Source: Venatoribacter pacificus
GTDB taxonomy: Bacteria; Pseudomonadota; Gammaproteobacteria; Pseudomonadales; Oceanobacteraceae
NCBI RefSeq assembly: GCF_025318105.1
Contig: NZ_JAOANI010000002.1
Span: forward strand, 1-64,000
Direction: 5' to 3'
Length of the DNA: 64,000 bases
A model generated the notes under the pieces. It saw only the letters and a list, made by a program, of their open reading frames with translations. It did not search any database and was not told the origin of the DNA. Positions within the stretch are counted from its first letter, which is position 1; each line of letters opens with the position of its first letter. The position numbers and the translations under genes were made by a program. Positions 24,347 through 31,577 of this stretch are shown one piece after another.

Positions 24347-24823
24347 ATGAATAAAAAAACAGCCGATCAGTGGTTTGAAGAGTACGGTGCCAGCCACCAG
24401 AACCCACTGAATAAACTGATTCACTGGATTTGTGTCCCCCTGATTTTTATTGTCATTATGGGGCTGCTGTGGGAGATACCAGTACCTGCGGCCTTTGCGC
24501 AAGTACCCTACCTGAACTGGGCAACCCTGTCAGCCATTGTTGTGGTGGGCTTTTATGTGCGTATGTCAGTCAGTCTGTCGATCGGCCTGACCGCTTTTAC
24601 CATTGCAACTTACGTTCTTCTGGCCTGGTTTGAGCAACAAAATCTGGCACCACTGTGGGCAGTTTGTGTGATCAGCTTTGTCATTCTCTGGATCTTCCAG
24701 TTTATTGGTCACTATGTCGAAGGGAAAAAACCTTCTTTCTTTAAAGATATCCAGTTTTTACTGATCGGACCGGCCTGGCTGATGGGATTTATCTACCGTA
24801 AATTAGGTATTCCATACTCCTGA
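24347..24823 (+). CDS. Mpo1/DUF962-family membrane protein
   Basis: A 158-residue integral membrane protein with four hydrophobic segments. It matches the DUF962 (YGL010w/Mpo1) family: WFEEYGASHQNPLNKLIHWICVP at the N-terminus and QFIGHYVEGKKP-x-FFKD followed by LIGPAW near the C-terminus. The conserved histidines are the presumed iron ligands. Yeast Mpo1 is a dioxygenase that alpha-oxidizes 2-hydroxy fatty acids; the bacterial function is not settled. It is divergent from an AraC-type regulator gene 109 bases away. Confidence 0.85.
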   Translation: MNKKTADQWFEEYGASHQNPLNKLIHWICVPLIFIVIMGLLWEIPVPAAFAQVPYLNWATLSAIVVVGFYVRMSVSLSIGLTAFTIATYVLLAWFEQQNLAPLWAVCVISFVILWIFQFIGHYVEGKKPSFFKDIQFLLIGPAWLMGFIYRKLGIPYS

Positions 24824-24829
24824 AAAGAC

Positions 24830-24859
24830 AGACAGGTGGTGCAGAAGCACCACCTGTCT
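24830..24859 (+). terminator. Long inverted repeat after the Mpo1-like gene
   Basis: A perfect 13-bp stem (24830-24842 with 24847-24859) around AGAA. No T-tract follows (TGCCC), so it is a strong RNA hairpin but a doubtful intrinsic terminator. Confidence 0.5.
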
Positions 24860-24998
24860 TGCCCTGATACGGCCTGTGCCGGCAATCTCTGACGCTATTT
24901 CGGCACGCTCCAACCTCGTATAAATCTTTTCAACAGGCTAAAAATGCCCACGGCAGTTTTGTAAGACTGCCCGTTCAATCTAAAAAACAGGAAAGATT

Positions 24999-25373
24999 AT
25001 GACTATCGGATATTGGTGCGTACTCGTCGCAGCGTTATTACCTTATGTTTTTACCGGTCTGGCAAAAGCGGGGGGACGTCGTTACAACAATTACTCACCG
25101 CGTGAATTTCTGGAGAAACAGGAAGGTTACCGCAAGCGCGCACACTGGGTTCAACTGAACAGTTTCGAAGCATTTCCGGCATTTGCGGCGGCCGTTATCA
25201 TTGCTCACCTGAGCGGAGGCGCTCAGGAGCGGATTGATATCTTAGCCATGGCCTTTATTGCGATCCGGGTTGTGTACGGCATTCTGTATCTGAGCAACCA
25301 GGCAAGCCTGCGTTCTCTGGTATGGATGGCCGGTGTTGGCTGTACGGTTGCGCTGTTTGTCAGTGGTGTTTAA
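24999..25373 (+). CDS. MAPEG-family membrane protein
   Basis: A 124-residue protein with four predicted transmembrane helices, of the MAPEG (membrane-associated eicosanoid and glutathione metabolism) family. The segments RAHWVQLNSFEAFPAFAAAVI and AFIAIRVVYGILYL are the family's typical E-x-x-P helix and R-x-x-Y helix. A bacterial member may conjugate glutathione or detoxify lipid peroxides; the activity is not established. AGGAAAG precedes the ATG. It ends four bases inside a convergent small gene. Confidence 0.85.
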   Translation: MTIGYWCVLVAALLPYVFTGLAKAGGRRYNNYSPREFLEKQEGYRKRAHWVQLNSFEAFPAFAAAVIIAHLSGGAQERIDILAMAFIAIRVVYGILYLSNQASLRSLVWMAGVGCTVALFVSGV

Positions 25374-25636
25374 ACCGTCACCATATGACCGTTACGTTTG
25401 TAGCAGTACGCTGAGTTGCAATAAATAACAATCTGCCGGCCTTTATCTGACGTCTGAATAATATAAAGGTCGGTAAATTCAGGCGTTCTTTCCAGAAACG
25501 TTGCATTACGTATAAAGCTCGCAACCGGACTATGAGAATTCAGCGTATCCGGCGCAGCAGAATAAACAGCTGCAGGCGAATAAAAGCCAAGCAACGCTGA
25601 CAAGCCGATAATCATGAGGTGCAGTGAAGCTTTCAT
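25370..25636 (-). CDS. Small exported protein, function unknown
   Basis: An 88-residue protein with a signal peptide (MKASLHLMIIGLSALLGFYSPAAVYSA). The mature portion of about 60 residues ends with a pair of cysteines four residues apart (YCNSAYCYKR), a possible disulfide. An AGGAG ribosome-binding site supports the ATG. I do not recognise a family. A palindrome ATACTT-AAATC-AAGTAT (25655-25671) overlaps a minus-strand -10-like TATACT in its upstream region. Confidence 0.6.
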   Translation of the reverse strand: MKASLHLMIIGLSALLGFYSPAAVYSAAPDTLNSHSPVASFIRNATFLERTPEFTDLYIIQTSDKGRQIVIYCNSAYCYKRNGHMVTV

Positions 25637-25654
25637 GGCCTAACTCCTGACAAC

Positions 25655-25671
25655 ATACTTAAATCAAGTAT
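25655..25671 (-). promoter_or_regulatory. Palindromic operator-like site before the 88-residue protein gene
   Basis: Perfect 6-bp arms ATACTT and AAGTAT around AAATC. A minus-strand -10-like TATACT (25672-25667) lies in the right arm; the -35 is poor. The rest of the gene-free stretch 25637-25946 shows only a terminator (25828-25848) and a lone plus-strand TATACT near 25890 with no gene after it. Confidence 0.3.
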
Positions 25672-25820
25672 AGGAAGAGAGTACGTCATGACATGGATTG
25701 TTTTGTTATAAAGAGTGAGCCGCTCACCGAGCAGTGACTTTACATGGCACAGCTAAGGCCAGCAGCAGGCAAACATAGCGGGAATAGTCCAGCGAGACTG
25801 AATAACTGAACAGCATGCAT

Positions 25821-25848
25821 AAAAAAACAGACCTGTGGTCTGCTTTTT
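25821..25848 (-). terminator. Terminator of the flagellar/chemotaxis cluster
   Basis: CAGACC (25828-25833), TGT, GGTCTG (25837-25842), with seven A before and CTTTTT after. On the minus strand the stem runs into seven U, so it ends the leftward cheW-DUF2802 transcript; it can also work on the plus strand. Confidence 0.75.
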
Positions 25849-25946
25849 ATGCTGATAACTTTTTATTCCGGCGTTATTAAACCCGCTTTCTGGTATACTC
25901 GGCACTTTGCAATGCCCGGTAAAAGCAGCAGATCAGTCGTGAGCTT

Positions 25947-26330
25947 TCAATGCGCCGTCTGGCGCTTCAGCGAAACAATCAACTCTGCTTCACCACGCGC
26001 GACACCACAACTGTCGACCAGATCACTGGCTGTCGCCCCCAATCCAACCAGGCGTGAGGCCTGTTGAAAAGTCGCCTCATCCGTTGTTGGCAATACGACT
26101 TTGCGTTCGGCATGTTGCAGGCGCCCATCTATTTGCTTGAGCTTACGCCCCATGCCAATGGTGCTTTTGCTCATCGCCTGATGCGCTTGTTGTAAGCTGC
26201 CAACCGCCTGATCCAGACGATTGGCATCCTGATTTTGCTGCCGTTTCAGTGACCACATAAAAGCGCCAACCAATAACAGCAAACCCATATTACCCATCAA
26301 TAACCAGTGCATCAGTGACAGAGACGCCAT
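25947..26330 (-). CDS. DUF2802 protein of the chemotaxis cluster
   Basis: A 127-residue protein with an N-terminal membrane helix (about 7-27), a coiled coil (30-75) and a C-terminal conserved helix-turn-helix-like segment (ASRLVGLGATASDLVDSCGVARGEAELI) that defines DUF2802. In Pseudomonas the same gene follows cheW at the end of the flagellar-chemotaxis cluster. Function unknown; the HTH-like part suggests a binding role but the protein is membrane anchored. It starts nine bases after the cheW stop and is the last gene of the cluster. Confidence 0.82.
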   Translation of the reverse strand: MASLSLMHWLLMGNMGLLLLVGAFMWSLKRQQNQDANRLDQAVGSLQQAHQAMSKSTIGMGRKLKQIDGRLQHAERKVVLPTTDEATFQQASRLVGLGATASDLVDSCGVARGEAELIVSLKRQTAH

Positions 26331-26339
26331 GACAGACTC

Positions 26340-26822
26340 CTATAAACCCTGGATTTCTGTCCACTCCTCGTCGGTCATCAGTTTCTCCAGATCCACCAGA
26401 ATAAGCAGTTCATCATTTTTATGACAAACCCCCTGGATGAATTTGGCACTCTCATCATTGCCGACGTTCGGGGTGGTTTCAATTTCAGACTGACGCAGAT
26501 ATACCACTTCAGCCACCGCATCGACGAGTATGCCAACCACCTGACCTTCCGCTTCAATAATTACGATACGCGTCTGATCAGTGGTGTCAGCCGTTGGCAG
26601 GCCAAAACGGAGCCGTGTATCGATCACCGTTACGACATTGCCACGCAGGTTAATAATGCCAAGTACATACGGGGGAGCACCGGGAACCGGTGCAATTTCG
26701 CTGTAGCGCAGAACTTCCTGAACCTGCATTACATTGATTCCGTACGTCTCGTTTTCCAGACGGAAGGTTACCCATTGAAGGACGGGATCTTCCGCACCTT
26801 TATTTCCGGCAATCGCTGACAT
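26340..26822 (-). CDS. cheW: Chemotaxis coupling protein CheW
   Basis: A 160-residue CheW that bridges receptors and CheA in the signalling array. It shows VTFRLENETYGINVMQVQEVLRY, the conserved PGAPPYVLGIINLRGNVVTVIDTR segment, and TRIVIIEAEGQVVGILVDAVAEV. Length is normal. GAGG lies upstream of the ATG. It follows a ParP-like gene after 177 bases that carry a possible sigma-54 promoter. It belongs to the first chemotaxis system of the window, with cheY, cheZ, cheA and cheB further upstream. Confidence 0.93.
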   Translation of the reverse strand: MSAIAGNKGAEDPVLQWVTFRLENETYGINVMQVQEVLRYSEIAPVPGAPPYVLGIINLRGNVVTVIDTRLRFGLPTADTTDQTRIVIIEAEGQVVGILVDAVAEVVYLRQSEIETTPNVGNDESAKFIQGVCHKNDELLILVDLEKLMTDEEWTEIQGL

Positions 26823-26898
26823 AAAACATCCTCGCTAAGAAAGGCCGATGCCTGACTGTGTCAAAAAACATGACGAACCTCTCTTAACTATAGAACAG

Positions 26899-26914
26899 AG
26901 CACAAAGTGTACCA
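26899..26914 (-). promoter_or_regulatory. Possible sigma-54 promoter upstream of cheW
   Basis: Minus strand TGG-TAC-ACTTT-GTGCT: GG (26913-26912), ten bases, GC (26901-26900). One base of the -12 core differs (GTGC for TTGC). Located about 78 bases before the cheW ATG. Confidence 0.35.
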
Positions 26915-26999
26915 GTTAAAAAAAAGGAATTTTTCAGGTCCGACAGGAATAAATAATGGCTTTAAAAAGAGACTACAGCACTGATATGTCGGGTTTTCT

Positions 27000-27884
27000 T
27001 TAAGCCCGCCGGGCTACCCGACGATTTTCTTCCAACAGCTTTAATACCCCTGGTACATCCAGTAAAGCACACATTTCAGAGATCACCGTCCCGGCAAGCC
27101 ACGGTCGTTTACTGCCCTCTCCACGCCATTTAATCGAATCATGCACCAGGGTGACGGTGTCACAGATTTCCTGGCACGCCAGCGCCCATGGAGAACGGTC
27201 CAGCTGAATAAAAAAGCTATAGCCATCATCGTTAAGGCTGATCTTGCGCTCGGGCATAATCAGTTGAGCGCTATCAATAATCGTAAGCTTGGATTTATCG
27301 CCCTGCCAGACCCCCAATGACCAACTGGCCTGCCCGAACAGCGGGGTCACCTTGTCAGTCACGTTATGAACGCCCCCCAACAATGGCAGAGGTATTGCCA
27401 GCTTAAGGCCTGCAACTTTGAAGATAAGACAATCGATACCCTGACTGGACTGCCAATTAAGCGACGCAGTTTTTACGGTGGATAAAGTCAATTCATTGAC
27501 ATCTACCACCCCTGGTTCTGCAACCTCATGCTCTTGCGACGGGGTTTCGACACGCTCTGCAACCGCAACCTCCGGAATCTCCTGCAGTGGAGATGATGGA
27601 ATCACGTCTGAAAATGCGGTTTTTAGCGAAGGAACAGTACTCTGCACGTCAAAACGGGGAAGACTGCGTGCTTCGGTAACCACCGCCACCGGAACTGGCT
27701 CCTCTGTAACGGCAGGCTCCGTTTTCATCATCTCAGATTGGGTTGCTTCCGACTTAGCCGCCTCTGACTTAATCGTAGATACCGGCTTTACGTCCGTCGC
27801 ACTGACCAGTAGCTGATCCAGATAGTCCTGTAAAACAAAATCGACCTGGTTTGCCAGATCTGTTTTAGGGGTTACATCAGCCAT
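27000..27884 (-). CDS. parP: CheW-domain coupling protein, ParP-like
   Basis: A 294-residue protein: an N-terminal conserved motif LQDYLDQLL (residues 17-25), a long acidic, Pro/Ser/Thr-rich linker (30-165) and a C-terminal CheW-like domain (about 170-294; GIDCLIFKVAGLKLAIPL ... ALACQEICDTV). The layout ParA ATPase, CheW-like protein, CheW is that of the Vibrio ParC-ParP-CheW system, where ParP ties chemotaxis arrays to the cell pole and binds CheA. The ATG at 27884 overlaps the preceding small gene by 8 bases. Assignment as ParP is by domain layout and position. Confidence 0.75.
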   Translation of the reverse strand: MADVTPKTDLANQVDFVLQDYLDQLLVSATDVKPVSTIKSEAAKSEATQSEMMKTEPAVTEEPVPVAVVTEARSLPRFDVQSTVPSLKTAFSDVIPSSPLQEIPEVAVAERVETPSQEHEVAEPGVVDVNELTLSTVKTASLNWQSSQGIDCLIFKVAGLKLAIPLPLLGGVHNVTDKVTPLFGQASWSLGVWQGDKSKLTIIDSAQLIMPERKISLNDDGYSFFIQLDRSPWALACQEICDTVTLVHDSIKWRGEGSKRPWLAGTVISEMCALLDVPGVLKLLEENRRVARRA

Positions 27885-28230
27885 TGAGGGCAGCCTCCGC
27901 AGCAACAGGAAGGCACGCCGCGATCATACAGCGCCGCAGCGAAGATTCGGGTAAATGTTGTATCAATCCGAGTGCCGTAAAAAGCTGCGTACGCTGTGCA
28001 GCTCTCCCCCCTTGTCCGAGAGATCGCAGAGGGATTGGGGCATAACCACTTTTCAGCGTACTGCTGCCCAGTGCCTCTTCTAAATGATGAGGACTGACCG
28101 CCGAACGCAGCAAGGCATCCCAATTTACCCCCTGGTCGGCAACCTCCCCATCAGCCGCCAGCAAATGATCAAAGTAATCATCCAGCGGATTATTAGCAGC
28201 GGCTGAAACCTGCGGGATATAACTAGCCAC
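27877..28230 (-). CDS. Small protein between ParA and ParP genes, unassigned
   Basis: A 117-residue frame starting at a GTG (28230) that overlaps the ParA stop by 8 bases and ending 8 bases inside the ParP gene, the same coupling on both sides, which argues that it is translated. Longer starts (ATG 28248, GTG 28257) exist. Near its N-terminus is PLDDYFDHLL, which matches the N-terminal LQDYLDQLL of the adjacent ParP-like protein; the rest has no CheW domain and reads as helical (ALGLIQHLPESSLRRCMIAACL). I know no named family. A role in polar array placement is inference from context. Confidence 0.55.
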   Translation of the reverse strand: MASYIPQVSAAANNPLDDYFDHLLAADGEVADQGVNWDALLRSAVSPHHLEEALGSSTLKSGYAPIPLRSLGQGGRAAQRTQLFTALGLIQHLPESSLRRCMIAACLPVAAEAALNG

Positions 28231-29005
28231 GACCAGGATCCGCCACATCGATTTCACTTAATAAATGACGATAGGCCCGTACACCACGCCCCTGCTCATC
28301 CATTTGATGTGGAAAAACACCCTCATGACTGGCATCACGCAAACGAGTATCGACCGGAATCGCTTCCTGCCATAAAGAGTCCTGATACAAGCGGCGCATT
28401 TCTTTCAGCGTGGTGACCGAAGCCAGCGTGCGCCGGTCAAAGAGTGTAGGAACGATCATGTAAGGCAGGTTGCGATTTTGCGAACGCATCACCATTTTCA
28501 GGGTATGAATCATCCGCTCCAATCCTTTCATCGCCAGGTGTTCGGTCTGCGTCGGTATCACCAGGCGCTGGCAAGCGGCCAGTGCATTCACCAGCAGAAC
28601 ACCAAGAATGGGCGGCGTATCCAACAGGGCGTAGTCATACTCATCCCATAACTGGGCCAGCGACCGTGCCAGAACCAAGCCCATACCATCCTGGCCACTG
28701 ACCTGACGTTCCAGCGTGGCAAGCGATGTTGTTGCCGGCAGTAAAGACACATTAGGCAAACTGGTGGGTTTAATCACCGTTTGAATAAAGTCTTTGTCTT
28801 TGTAACGTTGCTCAAAAAACAGGTGATAGAGGCTGCGCTCAAGATTGTCCGGGTTCTGTCGGAAATAGCTCGTCAATGAACCATGGGGATCAAGATCGAC
28901 CAGCAATACCCGTTTACCCTGTTCGGCCAATAAGCCTCCCAAAGCAACCACGCTGGTTGTCTTACCGACCCCGCCTTTCTGATTTGCTATTGACCAAATC
29001 CGCAC
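28223..29005 (-). CDS. ParA-type ATPase of the chemotaxis cluster (ParC-like)
   Basis: A 260-residue ParA/MinD-family ATPase. The deviant Walker A KGGVGKTT is at residues 10-17, followed by LLVDLDPHGSLTSYF and the Walker B DYALLDTPP. In Vibrio and Pseudomonas the ParA-like protein of this locus localizes chemotaxis arrays at the pole and partitions them at division. I chose the GTG at 29005 (MRIWSIANQKGG), preceded by AGGGTG; a GTG three codons upstream is open. It is followed by the small unassigned gene and the ParP-like gene. Confidence 0.85.
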   Translation of the reverse strand: MRIWSIANQKGGVGKTTSVVALGGLLAEQGKRVLLVDLDPHGSLTSYFRQNPDNLERSLYHLFFEQRYKDKDFIQTVIKPTSLPNVSLLPATTSLATLERQVSGQDGMGLVLARSLAQLWDEYDYALLDTPPILGVLLVNALAACQRLVIPTQTEHLAMKGLERMIHTLKMVMRSQNRNLPYMIVPTLFDRRTLASVTTLKEMRRLYQDSLWQEAIPVDTRLRDASHEGVFPHQMDEQGRGVRAYRHLLSEIDVADPGRG

Positions 29006-29097
29006 TAGTTTCACCCTGTTTTCAATAAGCGCGTGACCCGCCAGAGGCCACTAAAAACACTTTCTGCTGTTAAGAAATTCATTAAGCAAAAAGTATG

Positions 29098-29790
29098 TCA
29101 ATTATTTGCAGTTGGACGAGACCAGGGAGCTGACTCACTCGTTTGAGTCATAAAAATCACAACACGACGATTCTCCGCCCGCGCTTCTTCAGTGTCTTCT
29201 GCTTTCAACGGGTGGTAGTACGAAAGCCCTACTGCCGCCATCCGCTGCGGAGCAACACCATACAACACCAGATTCTGTACCACCGACGCTGCACGCAATG
29301 CTGATATTTCCCAATTGGTAATGCCTTTGGCTGGCGTATCGTCTGAATGTCCCTGAACATTGATTGGAAATGGAAAATCCTTCAGTTCAGCGGCAATCGC
29401 CTGCATCAGCGGCAAAGCTTCGTCACGTATGCGTGTCTCACCACGGGCAAATAAAAGATCCGCATTCAACGACACGGTGATCCAATCCTTGTCCCCTTCT
29501 ATCCTTATATCGTCCGACTCCGGAATAAATTGAGCAACCTGACGAATATCAGCCAACAATGGTAGTAAGCCATTGCCGTCTTCCAGAGGGGTGGAGAGTG
29601 TCGGGGGAGTAATCGGTTCCGGAGGTAATATGGTCGAGAAGATGCCTTCGAGCTCGCTACGGATCGCTGAACCGTCTTCTTCATCAACCAGTTGCACCGC
29701 GTACAACATGATAAAAAAGACGCATAAAAGCGTCATATAGTCTGCATAAGATACCAGCCAGCGATGCGGGTCCGGACCTGGGCGTTTCAC
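29098..29790 (-). CDS. motD: Flagellar stator protein MotD (MotB-type)
   Basis: A 230-residue MotB-family stator subunit. A single transmembrane helix (about 18-38) carries the proton-conducting Asp17 in SYADYMTLL. The C-terminal OmpA-like peptidoglycan-binding domain (about 105-220) has the signature NVQGHSDDTP and NWEISALRAASVV. The sequence is of the MotD type found with chemotaxis genes in Pseudomonas and not of MotB proper. It overlaps motC by ATGA. A 92-base gap separates it from the ParA gene. Confidence 0.9.
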   Translation of the reverse strand: MKRPGPDPHRWLVSYADYMTLLCVFFIMLYAVQLVDEEDGSAIRSELEGIFSTILPPEPITPPTLSTPLEDGNGLLPLLADIRQVAQFIPESDDIRIEGDKDWITVSLNADLLFARGETRIRDEALPLMQAIAAELKDFPFPINVQGHSDDTPAKGITNWEISALRAASVVQNLVLYGVAPQRMAAVGLSYYHPLKAEDTEEARAENRRVVIFMTQTSESAPWSRPTANN

Positions 29791-30527
29791 AACACAATCC
29801 CTTGCATGCGATAGCGCAACGCCATGGGATTTACACCATTGCGTAACGCGACGACACCAAGCATCAAAGCCTCGTAATAACGACTGCGGATCGCAAGACG
29901 CTGGCGCAGGGTACTGGTTAACGGAATAACAATCAGGTTGGCGCCAGCGACTCCGTAAAAAGTTGCCACAAACGCCGTCGCAATCCCGGCCGCTAAAGCT
30001 TCCGGTTGCTTAATACTGGAAAGCACCTGCATCAGGCCAAGCACTGCTCCGACAATCCCCAGTGTAGGCAGGTAGCCTGCCAGATTATCCAGCACACAAA
30101 GTAAGTCCTGATCACGTTCTTCACGACTTTTCAGTTCCAGGTACAGTGCAGACTGCATAGCATCGACATCGTTGCCATCCGCCAGTAACAGCAACGCTTT
30201 ACGGAACACCGGGTCGGCTTCGGAGCCAGCTACTTTCTCCAGCGCCAGAGGGCCGTCCCGACGCAGGGCATTACCACTGGTGGTCAGTTTACTGAGGAGA
30301 GAATCAAGGGAATATTGTGGGGGAGCAACCAGCCAAAGCAAAAGTTCTCCCAAAGGGCGGTATTGGCTGACCGGCAGTTGCGCCAGAGTGGCGAATACAC
30401 CGCCACCAAATACAATCAGCGCGGCCGGAGGATTCCAAAGAGCAGTAAGATCTCCTCCCTCAAGAGAGAAACCGGTCAGTACGGCAATCACTGCCAACAA
30501 GACAGTGACTAACGTCCACCGATCCAC
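29787..30527 (-). CDS. motC: Flagellar stator protein MotC (MotA-type)
   Basis: A 246-residue MotA/TolQ/ExbB-family membrane protein with four transmembrane helices (about 7-25, 33-50, 148-170, 182-202). The conserved C-terminal pore segments LPTLGIVGAVLGLMQVL and ATFYGVAGANLIVIPL are present. With MotD it forms the torque-generating stator. The start is a GTG one base inside the cheB stop (TAGTG). It lies in the cheY-cheZ-cheA-cheB-motC-motD order known from Pseudomonas. Confidence 0.9.
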   Translation of the reverse strand: MDRWTLVTVLLAVIAVLTGFSLEGGDLTALWNPPAALIVFGGGVFATLAQLPVSQYRPLGELLLWLVAPPQYSLDSLLSKLTTSGNALRRDGPLALEKVAGSEADPVFRKALLLLADGNDVDAMQSALYLELKSREERDQDLLCVLDNLAGYLPTLGIVGAVLGLMQVLSSIKQPEALAAGIATAFVATFYGVAGANLIVIPLTSTLRQRLAIRSRYYEALMLGVVALRNGVNPMALRYRMQGIVL

Positions 30528-31546
30528 TAGCCAACCTCTTCAACGAGCCTCGGGCCGATATCTTTCAGGGGCAATACTTCATCACTCAACCCTTCCTTGA
30601 TAACGGCCAGCGGCATGCCAAAAATGACACAGCTTTCTTCATCCTGAGCCCAAACACTCGCTCCGCCCTGCTTCAGCAAACGAGCCCCCTCCCGACCATC
30701 CGCTCCCATTCCGGTGAGCACGATAGCCAGAGTCTTGTTGCCATAGTGCTTAGCAGCCGAAGCAAAAGCGATATCGACACTGGGGCGATAGTTAACTCGC
30801 TCATCACTTTCGCGGATGTGAATAACACCACCACCACGGCGGTCGACCATTAATTGCATACCACCAGGTGCCACATAGACATGACCGGATTCAATTTTAT
30901 CGCCATCGGCCGCTTCTTTTACGATCAGGGGACTGAGGGAATTAAGACGCTCGGCAAAGGCTTTGGTAAATGAACCGGGCATGTGCTGAACAATAATAAT
31001 AGGCGTTTTAAAACTGCCTGGAATGGTTTTAAACAGGGTTTGCAGAGCCGCAGGCCCACCGGTTGAAGTTCCTATAACCACCAGCTCGGTCTGAGTCAGG
31101 CGTCCGCGTACAGCAGGACGCGCAACCGGCGCAGGCGCGACCTTCGTCTGACTGCGGGCAACGCCGGCAATTTTATCGGTCAGCGCGCGCTTAATCTGAA
31201 TAGCATCTTTGGCAATCTGGTCAAAATTCTTTGGTAGAAAATCCAGTGCACCGGCGTCCAGTGCATCCAGCGTGACCCGTGCGCCTTCAAACGTAAGGGA
31301 GGAAAACATCAGCACCGGCACCGGCCGCCGCTGCATAATATTCCGCACAGCCGTGATGCCATCCATTACTGGCATCTCGTAGTCCATAGTAATCACATCG
31401 GGCTTAAGAGATTCATTCATCTCAATAGCTTCGCGGCCGTTAGAGGCAACCCCGACGACTTCCATGCGACCATCCGCATTAATAATGTCGGTTACCCTGC
31501 GGCGAAAAAATCCTGAGTCATCGACAACCAGAACACGAATACTCAT
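30527..31546 (-). CDS. cheB: Chemotaxis response regulator methylesterase CheB (system 1)
   Basis: A 339-residue protein: receiver domain with phospho-acceptor Asp55 (VITMDYEMP), linker, and C-terminal methylesterase with the catalytic Ser in IGTSTGGP, His in VQHMPGSFT and Asp in LTGMGADGREG. It removes methyl groups (and deamidates glutamines) on receptors. No cheR is in this first cluster; the only cheR in the window belongs to the second system. Placed between cheA and motC. Confidence 0.95.
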   Translation of the reverse strand: MSIRVLVVDDSGFFRRRVTDIINADGRMEVVGVASNGREAIEMNESLKPDVITMDYEMPVMDGITAVRNIMQRRPVPVLMFSSLTFEGARVTLDALDAGALDFLPKNFDQIAKDAIQIKRALTDKIAGVARSQTKVAPAPVARPAVRGRLTQTELVVIGTSTGGPAALQTLFKTIPGSFKTPIIIVQHMPGSFTKAFAERLNSLSPLIVKEAADGDKIESGHVYVAPGGMQLMVDRRGGGVIHIRESDERVNYRPSVDIAFASAAKHYGNKTLAIVLTGMGADGREGARLLKQGGASVWAQDEESCVIFGMPLAVIKEGLSDEVLPLKDIGPRLVEEVG

Positions 31547-31577
31547 GAAATCAACTCTTCCTTAGTCGTTGGACTAC

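Noticed and set aside
29010..29060. A sigma-54 promoter before the ParA-type gene (GG-N10-GC)
   Set aside because: Only the invariant GG and GC match; the flanking -24 and -12 bases do not.
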